Source: Streptomyces griseoincarnatus
GTDB lineage: Bacteria; Actinomycetota; Actinomycetes; Streptomycetales; Streptomycetaceae
Direction: 5' to 3'
Assembly (NCBI GenBank): GCA_014649575.1
Contig: BMTH01000004.1
Span: 248,001 to 312,000, forward strand
DNA length: 64,000 bases
Of this stretch, positions 53,868 through 63,226 are shown piece by piece. The position numbers and the translations under genes are program-made. Within the stretch, counting starts at the first letter, position 1, and each line of letters begins with the position of its first letter. A model generated the notes under the pieces. It was not told where the DNA came from, ran no database searches, and saw nothing but the letters and a program-made list of their open reading frames with translations.

Positions 53868-56800
53868 TCAGCTCAGCAGCTCCACCTCCGCCAGCGTCGC
53901 CTCACCGGTCAGCACCAGCCGGTGGTGCTCGTACGGCTTCGGCTTCGCCACCGAGAAGACGCGGGTCTGCCGGTCCCAGCGGAAGGACTCGTCCGTCCGC
54001 CGGTCCAGGTCCTGCCAGGTCTTCCCGTCCGCGGAGCCCTGGAGCACCCAGCCGGTGGGCGCCTTCGCGGCGTCCGAGGAGGTCAGGGTGTACTGCACCG
54101 TCGCGGCGGCCTTCTCCACGGGCAGCTCGACCTCGGTCACCGCGGCGGCGGTCTCCGACGTGTTGTCGAACAGCGGGCCCTCGCCCTTCACCGCGTCCTC
54201 GCGCGGAGCGGGCACCTCGTCGTCCTGGGTGATCGACACCGGCGCCGCGTTCTCGCCGGTGCCCCACGACGACGGGCGCGGGCCCATGTCGAACTCGAGC
54301 ACACCGCCCCTGGCGATCACCGAGTGCGGCAGCGCCGTGGAGTTCCACCGCTTGCCGTTGACCTTCAGGCCCTGCACGTACACGTTCTTCGCGCTGTTCT
54401 TCGGCGCCTTGACGACCAGTTCGCGGCCGTTCTCCAGGTGCACGGTGACCTTGGTGAACAGCGGGGAGCCGATGGCGTACTCGCCGCTGCCCATGACCAG
54501 CGGGTAGAAGCCGAGCGAGGAGAACAGGTACCAGGCGGACTGCTCGCCGTTGTCCTCGTCGCCGTGGTAGCCCTGCCCGATCTCGCTGCCGGTGTAGAGG
54601 CGGGACAGCACCTCGCGCACGTTCTTCTGCGTCTTCCAGGGCTGCCCGGCCGCGTCGTACATGTACAGGGCGTGGTGGGCCACCTGGTTGGAGTGGCCGT
54701 ACATGCCCATGCGGACGTCGCGCGCCTCGATCATCTCGTGGATGACGCCGCCGTAGGAGCCCTTGAGGTCCGGGGAGGCCGTCTCCGGCGTGGAGAGGTA
54801 CTCGTCCAGCTTGTCGGCGAGGCCCTTGCGCCCGCCGTACAGGTTGGCGAGGCCCCGGCTGTCCTGGGCGGCGGTGAACGCGTAGCCCCAGCCGTTGGTC
54901 TCCGTGTAGTCGTGGCCCCACACGCGCGGGTCGTACTTCGAGGACTCCACCCGCCAGTCGCCCTTGAGGTTCCTGCCCTGGAAGAAGCCGGCCTCGGGGT
55001 CGAACAGGTTGACGTAGTCCTGCGCCCGGTCGAGGAAGTACGCCGACTCCTCCTGGTAGCGCTTGTCGCCCGTCTTCTCGTACAGCGCCTCGCCCATCTT
55101 GGCGATGCCGTAGTCGTTGAGGTAGCCCTCCAGGGCCCAGGACAGGCCCTCGTGGGTCTCGGTGCTGGTGTAGCCGAGGAACGGCGAGGTCGCCATGCCC
55201 TTGCGGCCCACACCGGACGACGGGGGCACCACGGTGGCGTTCTTCACCGCCGCGTCGTACGCGGCCTTCGCGTCGAAGCCGTCGACGCCCTTGACGTAGG
55301 CGTCCGCGAAGGCGACGTCCGAGGAGGTCCCGGTCATCAGGTCCGCGTAGCCGGGGGAGGACCAGCGGGAGGTCCAGCCGCCGTCCTTGTAGTGCTGCAC
55401 GAAGCCGTCGACCAGCTCACCGGCCTTGGACGGGGTGAGGAAGGAGTACGCGGGCCAGGTCGTCCTGTAGGTGTCCCAGAAGCCGTTGTTGACGTACACC
55501 TTGCCGTCCACGATCTTCGCGCCCGTGTGGGTCGGGGTGTCCGGCTCCGGCATCCGCGAGAACGGCGAGGCGTACTTGTACTTCCCGTCGACCTTCTCGA
55601 AGCCCGAGTTCGGGTACAGGTACAGCCGGTACAGGCTGGAGTAGAGCGTGGTCAGCTGGTCCGGCGTGGCGCCCTCGACCTCGACCTTGCCGAGGACGCG
55701 GTCCCACTGGCGCCGCGCGTCCCGCTTGACCTTGTCGAAGGAGGTCTTGCGCCCGATCTCCTGGCGCAGGTTGTCCTTCGCCTGGTCCACGCTGATCAGC
55801 GAAGTGGCCAGGCGCAGGGTGACCGTGCGGTCCTTGCCCGCGTCGAAGCGCAGATGGCCGCGCTCGCCCTTCGAGTCGCCCGACACGACCTTCCTGTCGA
55901 ACTCGCCGTAGACGAACATGCGGGTCGCGCCGGTCGACAGGCCGGACTTGACATCCGAGTAGCCGGTGAAGGAGGCGTCCTCCTTGTTCAGCGTCAGCCC
56001 CGCCTCGTCGGTGACGTTGTCGAAGATCACGCTCGCGTCGTCACCGGGGAAGGTGAACCGCATCATCGCCGCGTGGTCCGTCGGCGCCATCTCGGCCTTC
56101 ACGCCGTTCTCGAACCGCACCCCGTAGTAGTACGGCCGGGCGGTCTCGTTCTCGTGCCGGAAGGCCAGCTCGCGCGCGTCACGGCCGGTCTCCGGGGTGC
56201 CCTCCGCGGCCGACGGCATCACCTGGAAGGTCTGCCGGTCGCCCATCCAGGGGCTCGGCTCGTGGCTCGCGCTGAACGCCTGGATCATCGGCAGGTTGTC
56301 GTCGTTGTTGCCCGCCGCGTACTCGTACAGCCAGCTCTTGGAGGCGGCGTTGGTGACCGGGGTCCAGAAGTTGAAACCGTGCGGCACCGCCGTCGCCGGG
56401 AAGGTGTTGCCGCGCGAGAAGCTGCCGCTGGAGTTGGTGCCGCGGGTGGTCATCGCGTAGTCCGACAGATGCGCCTTCGGACGCTCGGGCCGCACCTGCT
56501 TCAACGCCACGTCGTCCAGCCAGCCGCGGAACTTCGCCGGGCCCTTGGGGGAGTCGTACGCCACCAGGATCCGGTCCACGGTCCTGCCCCTGGCCACGGA
56601 GCCGATCCGGGAGACCACGTTGTTCCACTGGTTGACGTACAGCACCTTGGACTCGCCCTGCCCGCGCGGGGTGAGCGGGAAGCCGTGCTGGTCGGTGGCG
56701 CGCAGGTCGCTCAGATAGGTGCCGTCGGTGAAGGCGAGGTCGACGGCGACGTTCGTGGCGTCGTAGTCGAGGTCGCCGTCCGCCATCGACGGGAAGACGC

Positions 56801-57674
56801 GGTAGGACAGCTGGGTGTCCCGCTCGACCTTCACGTTGACGTCGAACACCTTGTTGTACGAGTACGCCCGCCCGTCGGCGAGATGGCGGCCCGCGTAGCG
56901 CAGCGCCCGTACGCCGGTGAAGCCGGCCCGGGCCTTGGCGGTCGGGGAGCCGGTCGGACCGCGGTCGACCAGCGACAGCATGTCCTCGGGCTCCGGCTCG
57001 TCCTCGCCGCCGGCCGCGAACTGCACATCGGCGAGCTGGACTATGTTCCCGCTGCCGTTCTTGGTGATCTCCAGCCGGAAGTGCCGGTACTCGCCGGCCA
57101 CGGACGCGTCCAGCGCGTACGTCTTCGTCTGGAAGCGCTCCTCGAACGTCTCGCCCGTGCGGCTGTCGAGGGTCGTCCACTCCTCGCCGTCGGCGGAGCC
57201 CTTGAGGACCCAGTCGCGCGGGTCGCGCTCCTCGTGGTCGTTGGCGGAGGTGAGCGCGTACCGCTGCACCTCGACCGGCGCGTCGAAGTCGAACTCCACC
57301 CAGGCGGTGGGCTCGAAGGCCAGCCACTTGGTGCTGGACAGGCTGTCGACGAGGTGCTCCTTCACCTCCCGGCCGTCGGTGTTCTCCGCGCTCGCGCGGA
57401 CCTCGGTGACATGGTCGGTGACGTTGCCGGGGATGCCGGCGCTGTACCCGCCGTTCACGCCGGAGGCGCGCTTGCCGCCGCCGCGTGTGGTCTCCACGGT
57501 GTTCAGCCAGTCCGGGGCGGGGTCCCCGGACTCGAACGACGAGGAGAACTCCCGGTCGGTCCTCGGCGGCGCCTCGGGGAGCGCCACGGCGACGCCCTGT
57601 GAGCCCGCGGCCAAAGCGAAGGCGGTCGTCGCGACGACCGCCGTTCCCCATCTGTGCCGAACCCTCTGTTGCAT
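53868..57674 (-). CDS. Secreted GH92 alpha-mannosidase with discoidin-type domains
   Basis: A 1,268-residue secreted enzyme. A signal peptide (about residues 1-31) is followed by an F5/8-type (discoidin) sugar-binding domain at about 45-220. The GH92 core is at about 400-1100. It includes the lid segment GTNSSGSFSRGNTFP, FWDTYRTTWPAYSF, HEMIEARDVRMGMYG and DEDNGEQSAWYLFSSLGFYP, the last a hallmark of GH92. A second F5/8-like domain is at the C-terminus (about 1140-1268). GH92 enzymes are Ca2+-dependent exo-alpha-mannosidases, here probably trimming N-glycans or mannans outside the cell. A LacI-type palindrome lies just upstream of the start. Confidence 0.95.
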   Translation of the reverse strand: MQQRVRHRWGTAVVATTAFALAAGSQGVAVALPEAPPRTDREFSSSFESGDPAPDWLNTVETTRGGGKRASGVNGGYSAGIPGNVTDHVTEVRASAENTDGREVKEHLVDSLSSTKWLAFEPTAWVEFDFDAPVEVQRYALTSANDHEERDPRDWVLKGSADGEEWTTLDSRTGETFEERFQTKTYALDASVAGEYRHFRLEITKNGSGNIVQLADVQFAAGGEDEPEPEDMLSLVDRGPTGSPTAKARAGFTGVRALRYAGRHLADGRAYSYNKVFDVNVKVERDTQLSYRVFPSMADGDLDYDATNVAVDLAFTDGTYLSDLRATDQHGFPLTPRGQGESKVLYVNQWNNVVSRIGSVARGRTVDRILVAYDSPKGPAKFRGWLDDVALKQVRPERPKAHLSDYAMTTRGTNSSGSFSRGNTFPATAVPHGFNFWTPVTNAASKSWLYEYAAGNNDDNLPMIQAFSASHEPSPWMGDRQTFQVMPSAAEGTPETGRDARELAFRHENETARPYYYGVRFENGVKAEMAPTDHAAMMRFTFPGDDASVIFDNVTDEAGLTLNKEDASFTGYSDVKSGLSTGATRMFVYGEFDRKVVSGDSKGERGHLRFDAGKDRTVTLRLATSLISVDQAKDNLRQEIGRKTSFDKVKRDARRQWDRVLGKVEVEGATPDQLTTLYSSLYRLYLYPNSGFEKVDGKYKYASPFSRMPEPDTPTHTGAKIVDGKVYVNNGFWDTYRTTWPAYSFLTPSKAGELVDGFVQHYKDGGWTSRWSSPGYADLMTGTSSDVAFADAYVKGVDGFDAKAAYDAAVKNATVVPPSSGVGRKGMATSPFLGYTSTETHEGLSWALEGYLNDYGIAKMGEALYEKTGDKRYQEESAYFLDRAQDYVNLFDPEAGFFQGRNLKGDWRVESSKYDPRVWGHDYTETNGWGYAFTAAQDSRGLANLYGGRKGLADKLDEYLSTPETASPDLKGSYGGVIHEMIEARDVRMGMYGHSNQVAHHALYMYDAAGQPWKTQKNVREVLSRLYTGSEIGQGYHGDEDNGEQSAWYLFSSLGFYPLVMGSGEYAIGSPLFTKVTVHLENGRELVVKAPKNSAKNVYVQGLKVNGKRWNSTALPHSVIARGGVLEFDMGPRPSSWGTGENAAPVSITQDDEVPAPREDAVKGEGPLFDNTSETAAAVTEVELPVEKAAATVQYTLTSSDAAKAPTGWVLQGSADGKTWQDLDRRTDESFRWDRQTRVFSVAKPKPYEHHRLVLTGEATLAEVELLS

Positions 57675-57697
57675 GCGCGAGCACCCTCCCTGCGCTG

Positions 57698-57709
57698 GAC
57701 AACGTTGTC
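57698..57709. promoter_or_regulatory. Palindromic operator of the GH92 gene
   Basis: GACAACGTTGTC, a perfect 12-bp palindrome with a central CG, 23 bases upstream of the GH92 start. The design is that of LacI-family operators that control glycosidase genes. The regulator is not in the window. Confidence 0.7.
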
Positions 57710-58280
57710 AATTGCAGTGCGCAAGGAACAGTAGTGGGTCAAGTGGACTGCGATGTCAAGGGGTTGATTGTGGCATTCGCAAGCGATGGCGCTGACTTTT
57801 CCGTTGCGTAAGGTGCCCGAGGCTCTTATTTCCGCGAGGTCTCAACTCGGAAAAGACGTACGGGGAACCTTGCATTCGATCTTGCTCCGTCGGCGTGAAG
57901 TGGACTATACCTGTCGGCACTCCGGGGCAGTCTTCACCGCACCCGACCAGTACCAGCCGCACTTCCTGCACGACCCAGCTTGACCCGAACGCGGTGCCGG
58001 GATGGATCCGGTTCACCGCCTGAGTCCTGGAGAAGGCGAGGACTTGAGCATGGGATCCACTTCCGGCGTAGGCCATGGCGAACTGATCAGGCGGAGTGCG
58101 ACCGCCGCTCCGGCCCCGGCGACTGTGGTGCCGGCATCGCTCAGCTGATCACCGGAGCCGCACCGCGGCTCCGAGACGGCGACAACGCCCCCCGTGCGGC
58201 CGGCGCAGGATCGGTCCGGCCACGGCGGGCGCACACGCAGCACACCCGTACAGAGCCAATCGATCAGTGAGGATGCAGAG
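57710..58280. other. Divergent regulatory region between GH92 and ngcE-like genes
   Basis: About 570 bases of lower GC near 57715-57960. On the minus strand TTGACA occurs at about 57757-57762, a possible -35 of the GH92 promoter. The DasR-like site is inside. From 58050 a frame of 33 codons on the plus strand (ATG after AGGCGAGGAC) might be a tiny leader peptide, but nothing else supports it. I see no other gene. Confidence 0.5.
57899..57914. promoter_or_regulatory. DasR-like (dre) site upstream of the ngcE-like gene
   Basis: AGTGGACTATACCTGT agrees at 13 of 16 positions with the dre palindrome (A[GC]TGGTCTAGACCA[GC]T) bound by the GlcNAc-responsive regulator DasR. It lies 367 bases before the binding-protein gene, so a long leader or a promoter close to 57900 is implied. 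Confidence 0.7.
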
Positions 58281-59690
58281 ATGACCATTCGTGCCGGCTC
58301 TCTTGACAGGCGGACGCTCCTGCGCGGGGCCATCGCCACCGCGGCGGTGGGATCGTTCGCGGTAGCGTGCAGCTCTCCCTCCAGCAAGGACGGCGACGGC
58401 GCCGGCGGCCCGAAGGGCGAGAAGAGCGCCACGAACCCGTTCGGCGTCGCCGCGAACTCCACGGTCGAAGCGGCCATCTTCGACGGCGGCTACGGCACCG
58501 ACTACGTCGACTACACCAACCAGGTGCTCGGGAGCCAGGTCAAGGGCCTCAAGGTCAAGGTCGACCCGGTCGTCGACATCGCCCCTCAGCTCCAGCCCCG
58601 CTTCGTCGGCGGCAACCCGCCGGACCTCATCGACAACTCCGGTGAGGACCAGATCGGCTTCCTGGGGATCCTCGACCAGTTGGAGGAGCTCGACGACCTC
58701 TTCGAGGCCAACACCTACGAGGGCAAGAAGATCGCCGACATCGTCTACCCCGGTGTCAAGGCCCCCGGCACGTTCAAGGACAAGTTCGTCGCTCTCAACT
58801 ACGTGATGACCGTGTACGGCGTCTGGTACTCGAAGACGCTCTTCGAGGAGAACGGCTGGACCCCGCCGAAGACCTGGGACGAGGCGCTCGACCTCGGCCA
58901 GCAGGCGAAGAAGAAGGGCAAGTACCTCTTCGTCCACGGCAAGGAGGCGGCGACCTACTACCGCACGCTCCTGATCGACTCGGCGATCAAGGAGGGCGGC
59001 GACGAGGTCCGGCTCGGCCTGGAGAACCTGGAGAAGGGCTGCTGGTCGCACCCGGCCGTCCAGGGCGTCATCAAGGTCATGGAGACCATGGTCAGGCAGA
59101 AGATGTTCGTCCCCGGCGGCTCCGGCACCCAGTTCCAGAAGGCGCAGGCGATCTGGAGCAACGACCAGAAGGCGCTGCTCTACCCCTCCGGCGGCTGGAT
59201 CGAGAACGAGATGAAGAAGGCCACGAAGGCCGACTTCCAGATGACCGGCTTCCCGTCGATGACGCTCACCGACAAGCCGGCGCTGCCCTGGGAGTCGCTC
59301 CGCGCGGCCGCCGGCGAGCCGTTCATCGTGCCCCGGCAGGGCAAGAACCCGGCCGGCGCCAAGGAGGTGCTGCGGGCGATGCTGTCGGAGAAGTCGGCCG
59401 CCAACTTCTCGAAGACGAAGCTGGCCCCGACGATCGTCAAGGGCACCGTGCCCGCCGACGGTTACGGATCGACGGCCCTCGTCTCGCAGACGACGATGCT
59501 GGAGGCCGCGGGCACCAACATCTTCAACTACATGTTCGTCGAGACCTACGGGATGAACACCGACCAGTTGGTGCCGTGGAACTCGTTCCTCGCCGGTGAC
59601 CTCGACGGCAAGGGGCTGACCTCGGCCCTGCAGAGGATCTCCGACAAGGTCCGGGAGGACGACTCCGTCGACAAGGTCAAGGTCAGCTAG
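58281..59690 (+). CDS. ngcE: Sugar-binding lipoprotein, NgcE-like
   Basis: A 469-residue lipoprotein. DRRTLLRG is a twin-arginine signal and FAVAC the lipobox with Cys30. The CUT1 solute-binding fold is evident (GNPPDLIDNSG, ALNYVMTVYGVWYSKTLFEE, TWDEALDL). It resembles NgcE, the N-acetylglucosamine/chitobiose-binding protein of Streptomyces, and the order binding protein-permease-permease-ROK regulator fits that locus. The ATG at 58281 follows GAGGATGCAGAG; a longer upstream frame lacks signal features. A DasR-like site upstream supports control by amino sugars. Confidence 0.82.
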   Translation: MTIRAGSLDRRTLLRGAIATAAVGSFAVACSSPSSKDGDGAGGPKGEKSATNPFGVAANSTVEAAIFDGGYGTDYVDYTNQVLGSQVKGLKVKVDPVVDIAPQLQPRFVGGNPPDLIDNSGEDQIGFLGILDQLEELDDLFEANTYEGKKIADIVYPGVKAPGTFKDKFVALNYVMTVYGVWYSKTLFEENGWTPPKTWDEALDLGQQAKKKGKYLFVHGKEAATYYRTLLIDSAIKEGGDEVRLGLENLEKGCWSHPAVQGVIKVMETMVRQKMFVPGGSGTQFQKAQAIWSNDQKALLYPSGGWIENEMKKATKADFQMTGFPSMTLTDKPALPWESLRAAAGEPFIVPRQGKNPAGAKEVLRAMLSEKSAANFSKTKLAPTIVKGTVPADGYGSTALVSQTTMLEAAGTNIFNYMFVETYGMNTDQLVPWNSFLAGDLDGKGLTSALQRISDKVREDDSVDKVKVS

Positions 59691-59697
59691 CACCGCG

Positions 59698-60759
59698 ATG
59701 AAGGACACGATCCCCACTGCCGGAACCGCGAGCCGCCGGCCCGAGCCGGCCGCTCGCGGTGGGCGGCCACGGCGCCGCAAGCTCACGTTCGACCGGGTGA
59801 CGTTCTTCCTCGCGTTCCTCGGTGTCCCGCTGGCCATCTTCGTGATCTTCGTCCTGATCCCGTTCGGCCAGGCGATCTTCTGGGCGATGACCGACTGGCG
59901 CGGCTTCAGCCCGGACTACAACTTCGTCGGCTTCGACAACTTCACGAAGATGTTCCAGGACGACATCTTCCTGAAGGCGTTGCGCAACGTCGCACTCCTC
60001 GCGGTCTTCGTGCCGCTGGTGACGCTGACGCTCGCCCTCGGGGTCGCCGTGGCCATCACCCTGGGAGGGCCTGGGAAGGGCCCCGTCCGAGGGATCCGGG
60101 GAGCGTCGTTCTACCGGATCGTCTCGTTCTTCCCCTACGTCGTGCCGGCGATCATCGTCGGTCTGATCTGGGCGCAGATGTACGACCCGAACGCCGGGCT
60201 GCTCAACGGCGTCCTCACGGGCCTCGGCCTCGACCGGTTCGACACGTTCGCGTGGCTGGGCGAGAAGGCGACGGCGATGCCGGCCGTGATGTTCGTCATC
60301 ATCTGGGGACTCGTCGGGTTCTACGCGGTGCTCTTCGTCGCCGCGATCAAGGGCGTTCCCGCCGAGCTGTACGAGGCGGCGAGGATCGACGGGGCCGGCC
60401 GGCTGCGCACCACGATCTCGATCACCCTGCCGGCGATCCGGGACAGCGTGCAGACGGCGTACATCTACCTGGGCATCGCCGCCCTCGACGCGTTCGTCTA
60501 CGTGCAGGCGATGGTGCCGAACGGCGGCCCGGACAACTCGACCCTGACGATCAGCCAGCGTCTGTTCAACGTCGCCTTCGCCAAGCAGCAGTTCGGCTAC
60601 GCCACCGCGATGGGCGTCGTCCTCGCCGTCGTCACCCTGGTGTTCGCGGCGCTGGTGTTCCTCGTCAACCGCCTCACGGGCGGCGGCGAGGGCGAGAGCA
60701 AGAGGAAAGCACCTGGGTCCGCAGCTCGGCGTGCCGCAGCCAAGGGAGGTGCCGGGTGA
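59698..60759 (+). CDS. ngcF: Sugar ABC permease, NgcF-like
   Basis: A 353-residue permease with a basic N-terminus (about 35 residues) and six helices. The EAA loop is AELYEAARIDGAGRLRTTISITLP. The first periplasmic region is GFSPDYNFVGFDNFTKMF. It starts 7 bases after the binding-protein stop. It is the membrane partner of the next permease; no ATPase gene is present, as expected for systems served by MsiK. Confidence 0.85.
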   Translation: MKDTIPTAGTASRRPEPAARGGRPRRRKLTFDRVTFFLAFLGVPLAIFVIFVLIPFGQAIFWAMTDWRGFSPDYNFVGFDNFTKMFQDDIFLKALRNVALLAVFVPLVTLTLALGVAVAITLGGPGKGPVRGIRGASFYRIVSFFPYVVPAIIVGLIWAQMYDPNAGLLNGVLTGLGLDRFDTFAWLGEKATAMPAVMFVIIWGLVGFYAVLFVAAIKGVPAELYEAARIDGAGRLRTTISITLPAIRDSVQTAYIYLGIAALDAFVYVQAMVPNGGPDNSTLTISQRLFNVAFAKQQFGYATAMGVVLAVVTLVFAALVFLVNRLTGGGEGESKRKAPGSAARRAAAKGGAG

Positions 60760-61664
60760 GCGTCATCGCCGCCGACCGGAAGCCGGCCAGTGACCGTGAA
60801 CCGGCGAGAGACCGGAGGCTGACGCGCGTCGCCGCGGGCAGCGACCGCAGATTCGCGGCGATCTCGCACGCCCTGCTGATCCTGTGGTCGGTGATCGTGA
60901 TCGTGCCCATGCTGTGGGTGCTGATGTCGTCGTTCAAATCGACCGGCGAGATCCTTTCGTCGCCGTTCTCGCTGCCGGATCACTGGCGGATCGAGAACTA
61001 CGCGAACGCGTGGACCGACGCGAACATCGGACGGTATTTCCTGAATTCCGTGATCGTCGTGGTCTCGGCACTGATCCTGGTGATGCTGCTCGGCGCGATG
61101 TGCGCCTACATTCTCGCCCGGTTCGAGTTCCCCGGCCGCCGGCTGATCTACTACGTCATGCTCGCCGGCCTCACTTTCCCGGTCTTCCTGGCGATCGTTC
61201 CGCTTTTCTTCCAGTTGCAGAATTTCGGGCTGCTGAACACGCGTCCAGGGCTGATCCTCACCTATGTCGCGTTCGCGCTGCCGTTCACGATGTTCTTCCT
61301 CTACGCGTTCTTCCGGTCGCTGCCGCACGACGTGTACGAGGCCGCGCTGATCGACGGTGCCGGGGACTGGCGGGCGTTCTTCCAGGTGATGCTGCCGATG
61401 GCCCGTCCGGGCATGGCGGCGGTGGCGATCTTCAACTTCCTGGGCCTGTGGAACCAGTTCCTGCTGCCGGTGGCGCTCAACACCGACCAGGACATGTGGG
61501 TCCTCACCCAGGGCATGGCCGCCTACGCGTCCTCGCAGGTCTACGACATCGACTACGGCGCCCTGTTCGCGGCGATCGTGATCACGGTGGTGCCCGTACT
61601 GATCGTGTACTGCGTCTTCCAGCGGCGGATCGCCGGTTCGGTGTCACAGGGAACCTTCCGCTGA
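60756..61664 (+). CDS. ngcG: Sugar ABC permease, NgcG-like
   Basis: A 302-residue permease with six helices. The EAA loop is HDVYEAALIDGAGDWRAFFQVMLPMARPG. The N-terminal WVLMSSFKSTGEILSSPFSLP is typical of CUT1 MalG-like subunits. The GTG start overlaps the previous stop (GTGA) after a GGGAGG site. It is the last gene of the unit, before a very strong hairpin. Confidence 0.87.
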   Translation: MSVIAADRKPASDREPARDRRLTRVAAGSDRRFAAISHALLILWSVIVIVPMLWVLMSSFKSTGEILSSPFSLPDHWRIENYANAWTDANIGRYFLNSVIVVVSALILVMLLGAMCAYILARFEFPGRRLIYYVMLAGLTFPVFLAIVPLFFQLQNFGLLNTRPGLILTYVAFALPFTMFFLYAFFRSLPHDVYEAALIDGAGDWRAFFQVMLPMARPGMAAVAIFNFLGLWNQFLLPVALNTDQDMWVLTQGMAAYASSQVYDIDYGALFAAIVITVVPVLIVYCVFQRRIAGSVSQGTFR

Positions 61665-61690
61665 CGCCCACCGCCGCTCCACCCGTCGTA

Positions 61691-61740
61691 CACAGGGGTC
61701 CGGCCCCGGAGAGACACCTCTCCGGGGCCGGACCCCTGTG
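61691..61740 (+). terminator. Very strong terminator hairpin
   Basis: A perfect 23-bp stem (61691-61713 with 61718-61740) with an ACAC loop, 26 bases past the ngcG-like stop. It is the longest perfect hairpin in the window. There is no T tract. Confidence 0.9.
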
Positions 61741-61835
61741 ACGCACCGCACGTAGTCGGCCGGACACGGCCTGGAACCGATTTCTGTCAAGGTCTTGACG
61801 GCACTGGGCGATTCAGCGGAGCTTGGACTTCATAA

Positions 61836-61865
61836 CTTGTACAAGGCCTCGTCACCCAAGGTGAC
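61836..61865. promoter_or_regulatory. Two small dyads in the ROK gene leader
   Basis: CTTGTACAAG (61836-61845, perfect) and GTCACC-CAA-GGTGAC (61851-61865) lie 27-56 bases upstream of the ROK start codon. Either could be an autoregulatory site or shape the leader RNA. Confidence 0.5.
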
Positions 61866-61892
61866 GCGGGCCAGGGATGAGGGTGAGAGTCA

Positions 61893-63104
61893 ATGGAGAC
61901 TCCGGGGTCGCAGTCGTCGCTGCACCGAGCCAACCTGGAGCGGGTCGTCCGAGCAGTACGTCTTGCGGGTTCCCTGACCCAGGCGGAGATCGCGAGGACG
62001 ACCGGCCTGTCCGCGGCCACGGTCTCCAACATCGTCCGGGAACTGAAGGAGAGCGGTACGGTCGAGGTCACCCCCACCTCGTCGGGCGGACGCCGGGCCC
62101 GCAGCGTATCGCTGAGCGGGGACGCCGGCATCGTCATCGGGGTCGACTTCGGGCACACCCACCTGCGGGTCGCCGTCGGCAACCTCGCCCACCAGGTGCT
62201 GGCGGAGGAGTCCGAGCCGCTCGACGTGGACGCCTCCTCCTCCCAGGGTTTCGACCGGGCGGAACAGCTGGTCAACCGGCTGATCGAGGCCACCGGCGTG
62301 GACCGGTCCAAGGTCGCGGGCGTCGGTCTCGGCGTGCCGGGACCGATCGACGTGGAGTCCGGCACCCTCGGGTCCACCGCGATCCTGCCCGGTTGGTCCG
62401 GGACCCGTCCCGCCGAGGAGCTGCGGGGGCGGCTCGGCGTGCCGGTGCACGTGGACAACGACGCCAACCTGGGCGCCCTCGGCGAGATGGTCTGGGGGAG
62501 CGGCCGGGGCGTGCGCGACCTGGCGTACATCAAGGTCGCCAGCGGTGTCGGCGCCGGCCTGGTGATCAGTGGGAAGATCTACCGCGGCCCGGGCGGCACG
62601 GCGGGCGAGATCGGACATATCACCCTGGACGAGTCCGGTCCGGTCTGCCGCTGCGGCAACCGCGGCTGCCTGGAGACCTTCACGGCCGCGCGCTACGTGC
62701 TGCCGCTGCTCCAGCCCAGCCACGGCACGGACTTGACCATGGAGGGCGTCGTGAGGATGGCCAGGGACGGTGACCCGGGATGCCGTCGGGTGATCGCCGA
62801 CGTGGGCCGCCACATCGGCAGCGGTGTGGCCAATCTGTGCAACCTCCTGAACCCGAGCCGGGTCGTGCTCGGCGGTGACCTCGCGGAGGCCGGGGAGCTG
62901 GTCCTGGGCCCCATAAGGGAGTCCGTGGGACGCTACGCCATCCCCAGCGCCGCGCGCCAACTCTCCGTCCTTCCAGGGGCACTTGGGGGCCGCGCCGAGG
63001 TGCTCGGCGCCCTCGCGCTGGCACTGAGCGAGATGGGCGATTCGACCCTTCTGGACGGAACCGCGACGGGGTCCCTCGCCGCGTCCACACCTGCCTTCAC
63101 TTAG
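61893..63104 (+). CDS. rok7B7: ROK-family transcriptional regulator, Rok7B7-like
   Basis: A 403-residue regulator. A winged helix-turn-helix (about residues 10-65: LTQAEIARTTGLSAATVSNI) is followed by a ROK sugar-kinase-like domain. GVDFGHTHLRVAV is the phosphate-1 motif. GVGLGVPGPID and VHVDNDANLGALGE contain the conserved catalytic-type Asp. The zinc-binding region is GHITLDESGPVCRCGNRGCL. Its position between the ngcEFG-like operon and xylF matches rok7B7 of S. coelicolor, a regulator linked to xylose uptake, carbon control and antibiotic production. The ligand is unproven. Confidence 0.9.
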   Translation: METPGSQSSLHRANLERVVRAVRLAGSLTQAEIARTTGLSAATVSNIVRELKESGTVEVTPTSSGGRRARSVSLSGDAGIVIGVDFGHTHLRVAVGNLAHQVLAEESEPLDVDASSSQGFDRAEQLVNRLIEATGVDRSKVAGVGLGVPGPIDVESGTLGSTAILPGWSGTRPAEELRGRLGVPVHVDNDANLGALGEMVWGSGRGVRDLAYIKVASGVGAGLVISGKIYRGPGGTAGEIGHITLDESGPVCRCGNRGCLETFTAARYVLPLLQPSHGTDLTMEGVVRMARDGDPGCRRVIADVGRHIGSGVANLCNLLNPSRVVLGGDLAEAGELVLGPIRESVGRYAIPSAARQLSVLPGALGGRAEVLGALALALSEMGDSTLLDGTATGSLAASTPAFT

Positions 63105-63110
63105 AGAACG

Positions 63111-63128
63111 GATGGCACCGTTGCCATC
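63111..63128. promoter_or_regulatory. Palindrome between rok7B7 and xylF
   Basis: GATGGCA-CCGT-TGCCATC, perfect 7-bp arms and a 4-base spacer, starting 7 bases after the ROK stop and 99 bases upstream of xylF. An operator for xylF is likely. It could also act as a weak terminator hairpin. TTGACG at 63148-63153 lies downstream and may be a -35. Confidence 0.6.
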
Positions 63129-63226
63129 TCGTTAAGGATTTACTTCTTGACGTCGCACGTGCGGCCGAGTTGACTTCCAGCCACCTCGGCCGCAACGACG
63201 CGGCCTCGTCAGGGAGGTTTGTAGAA

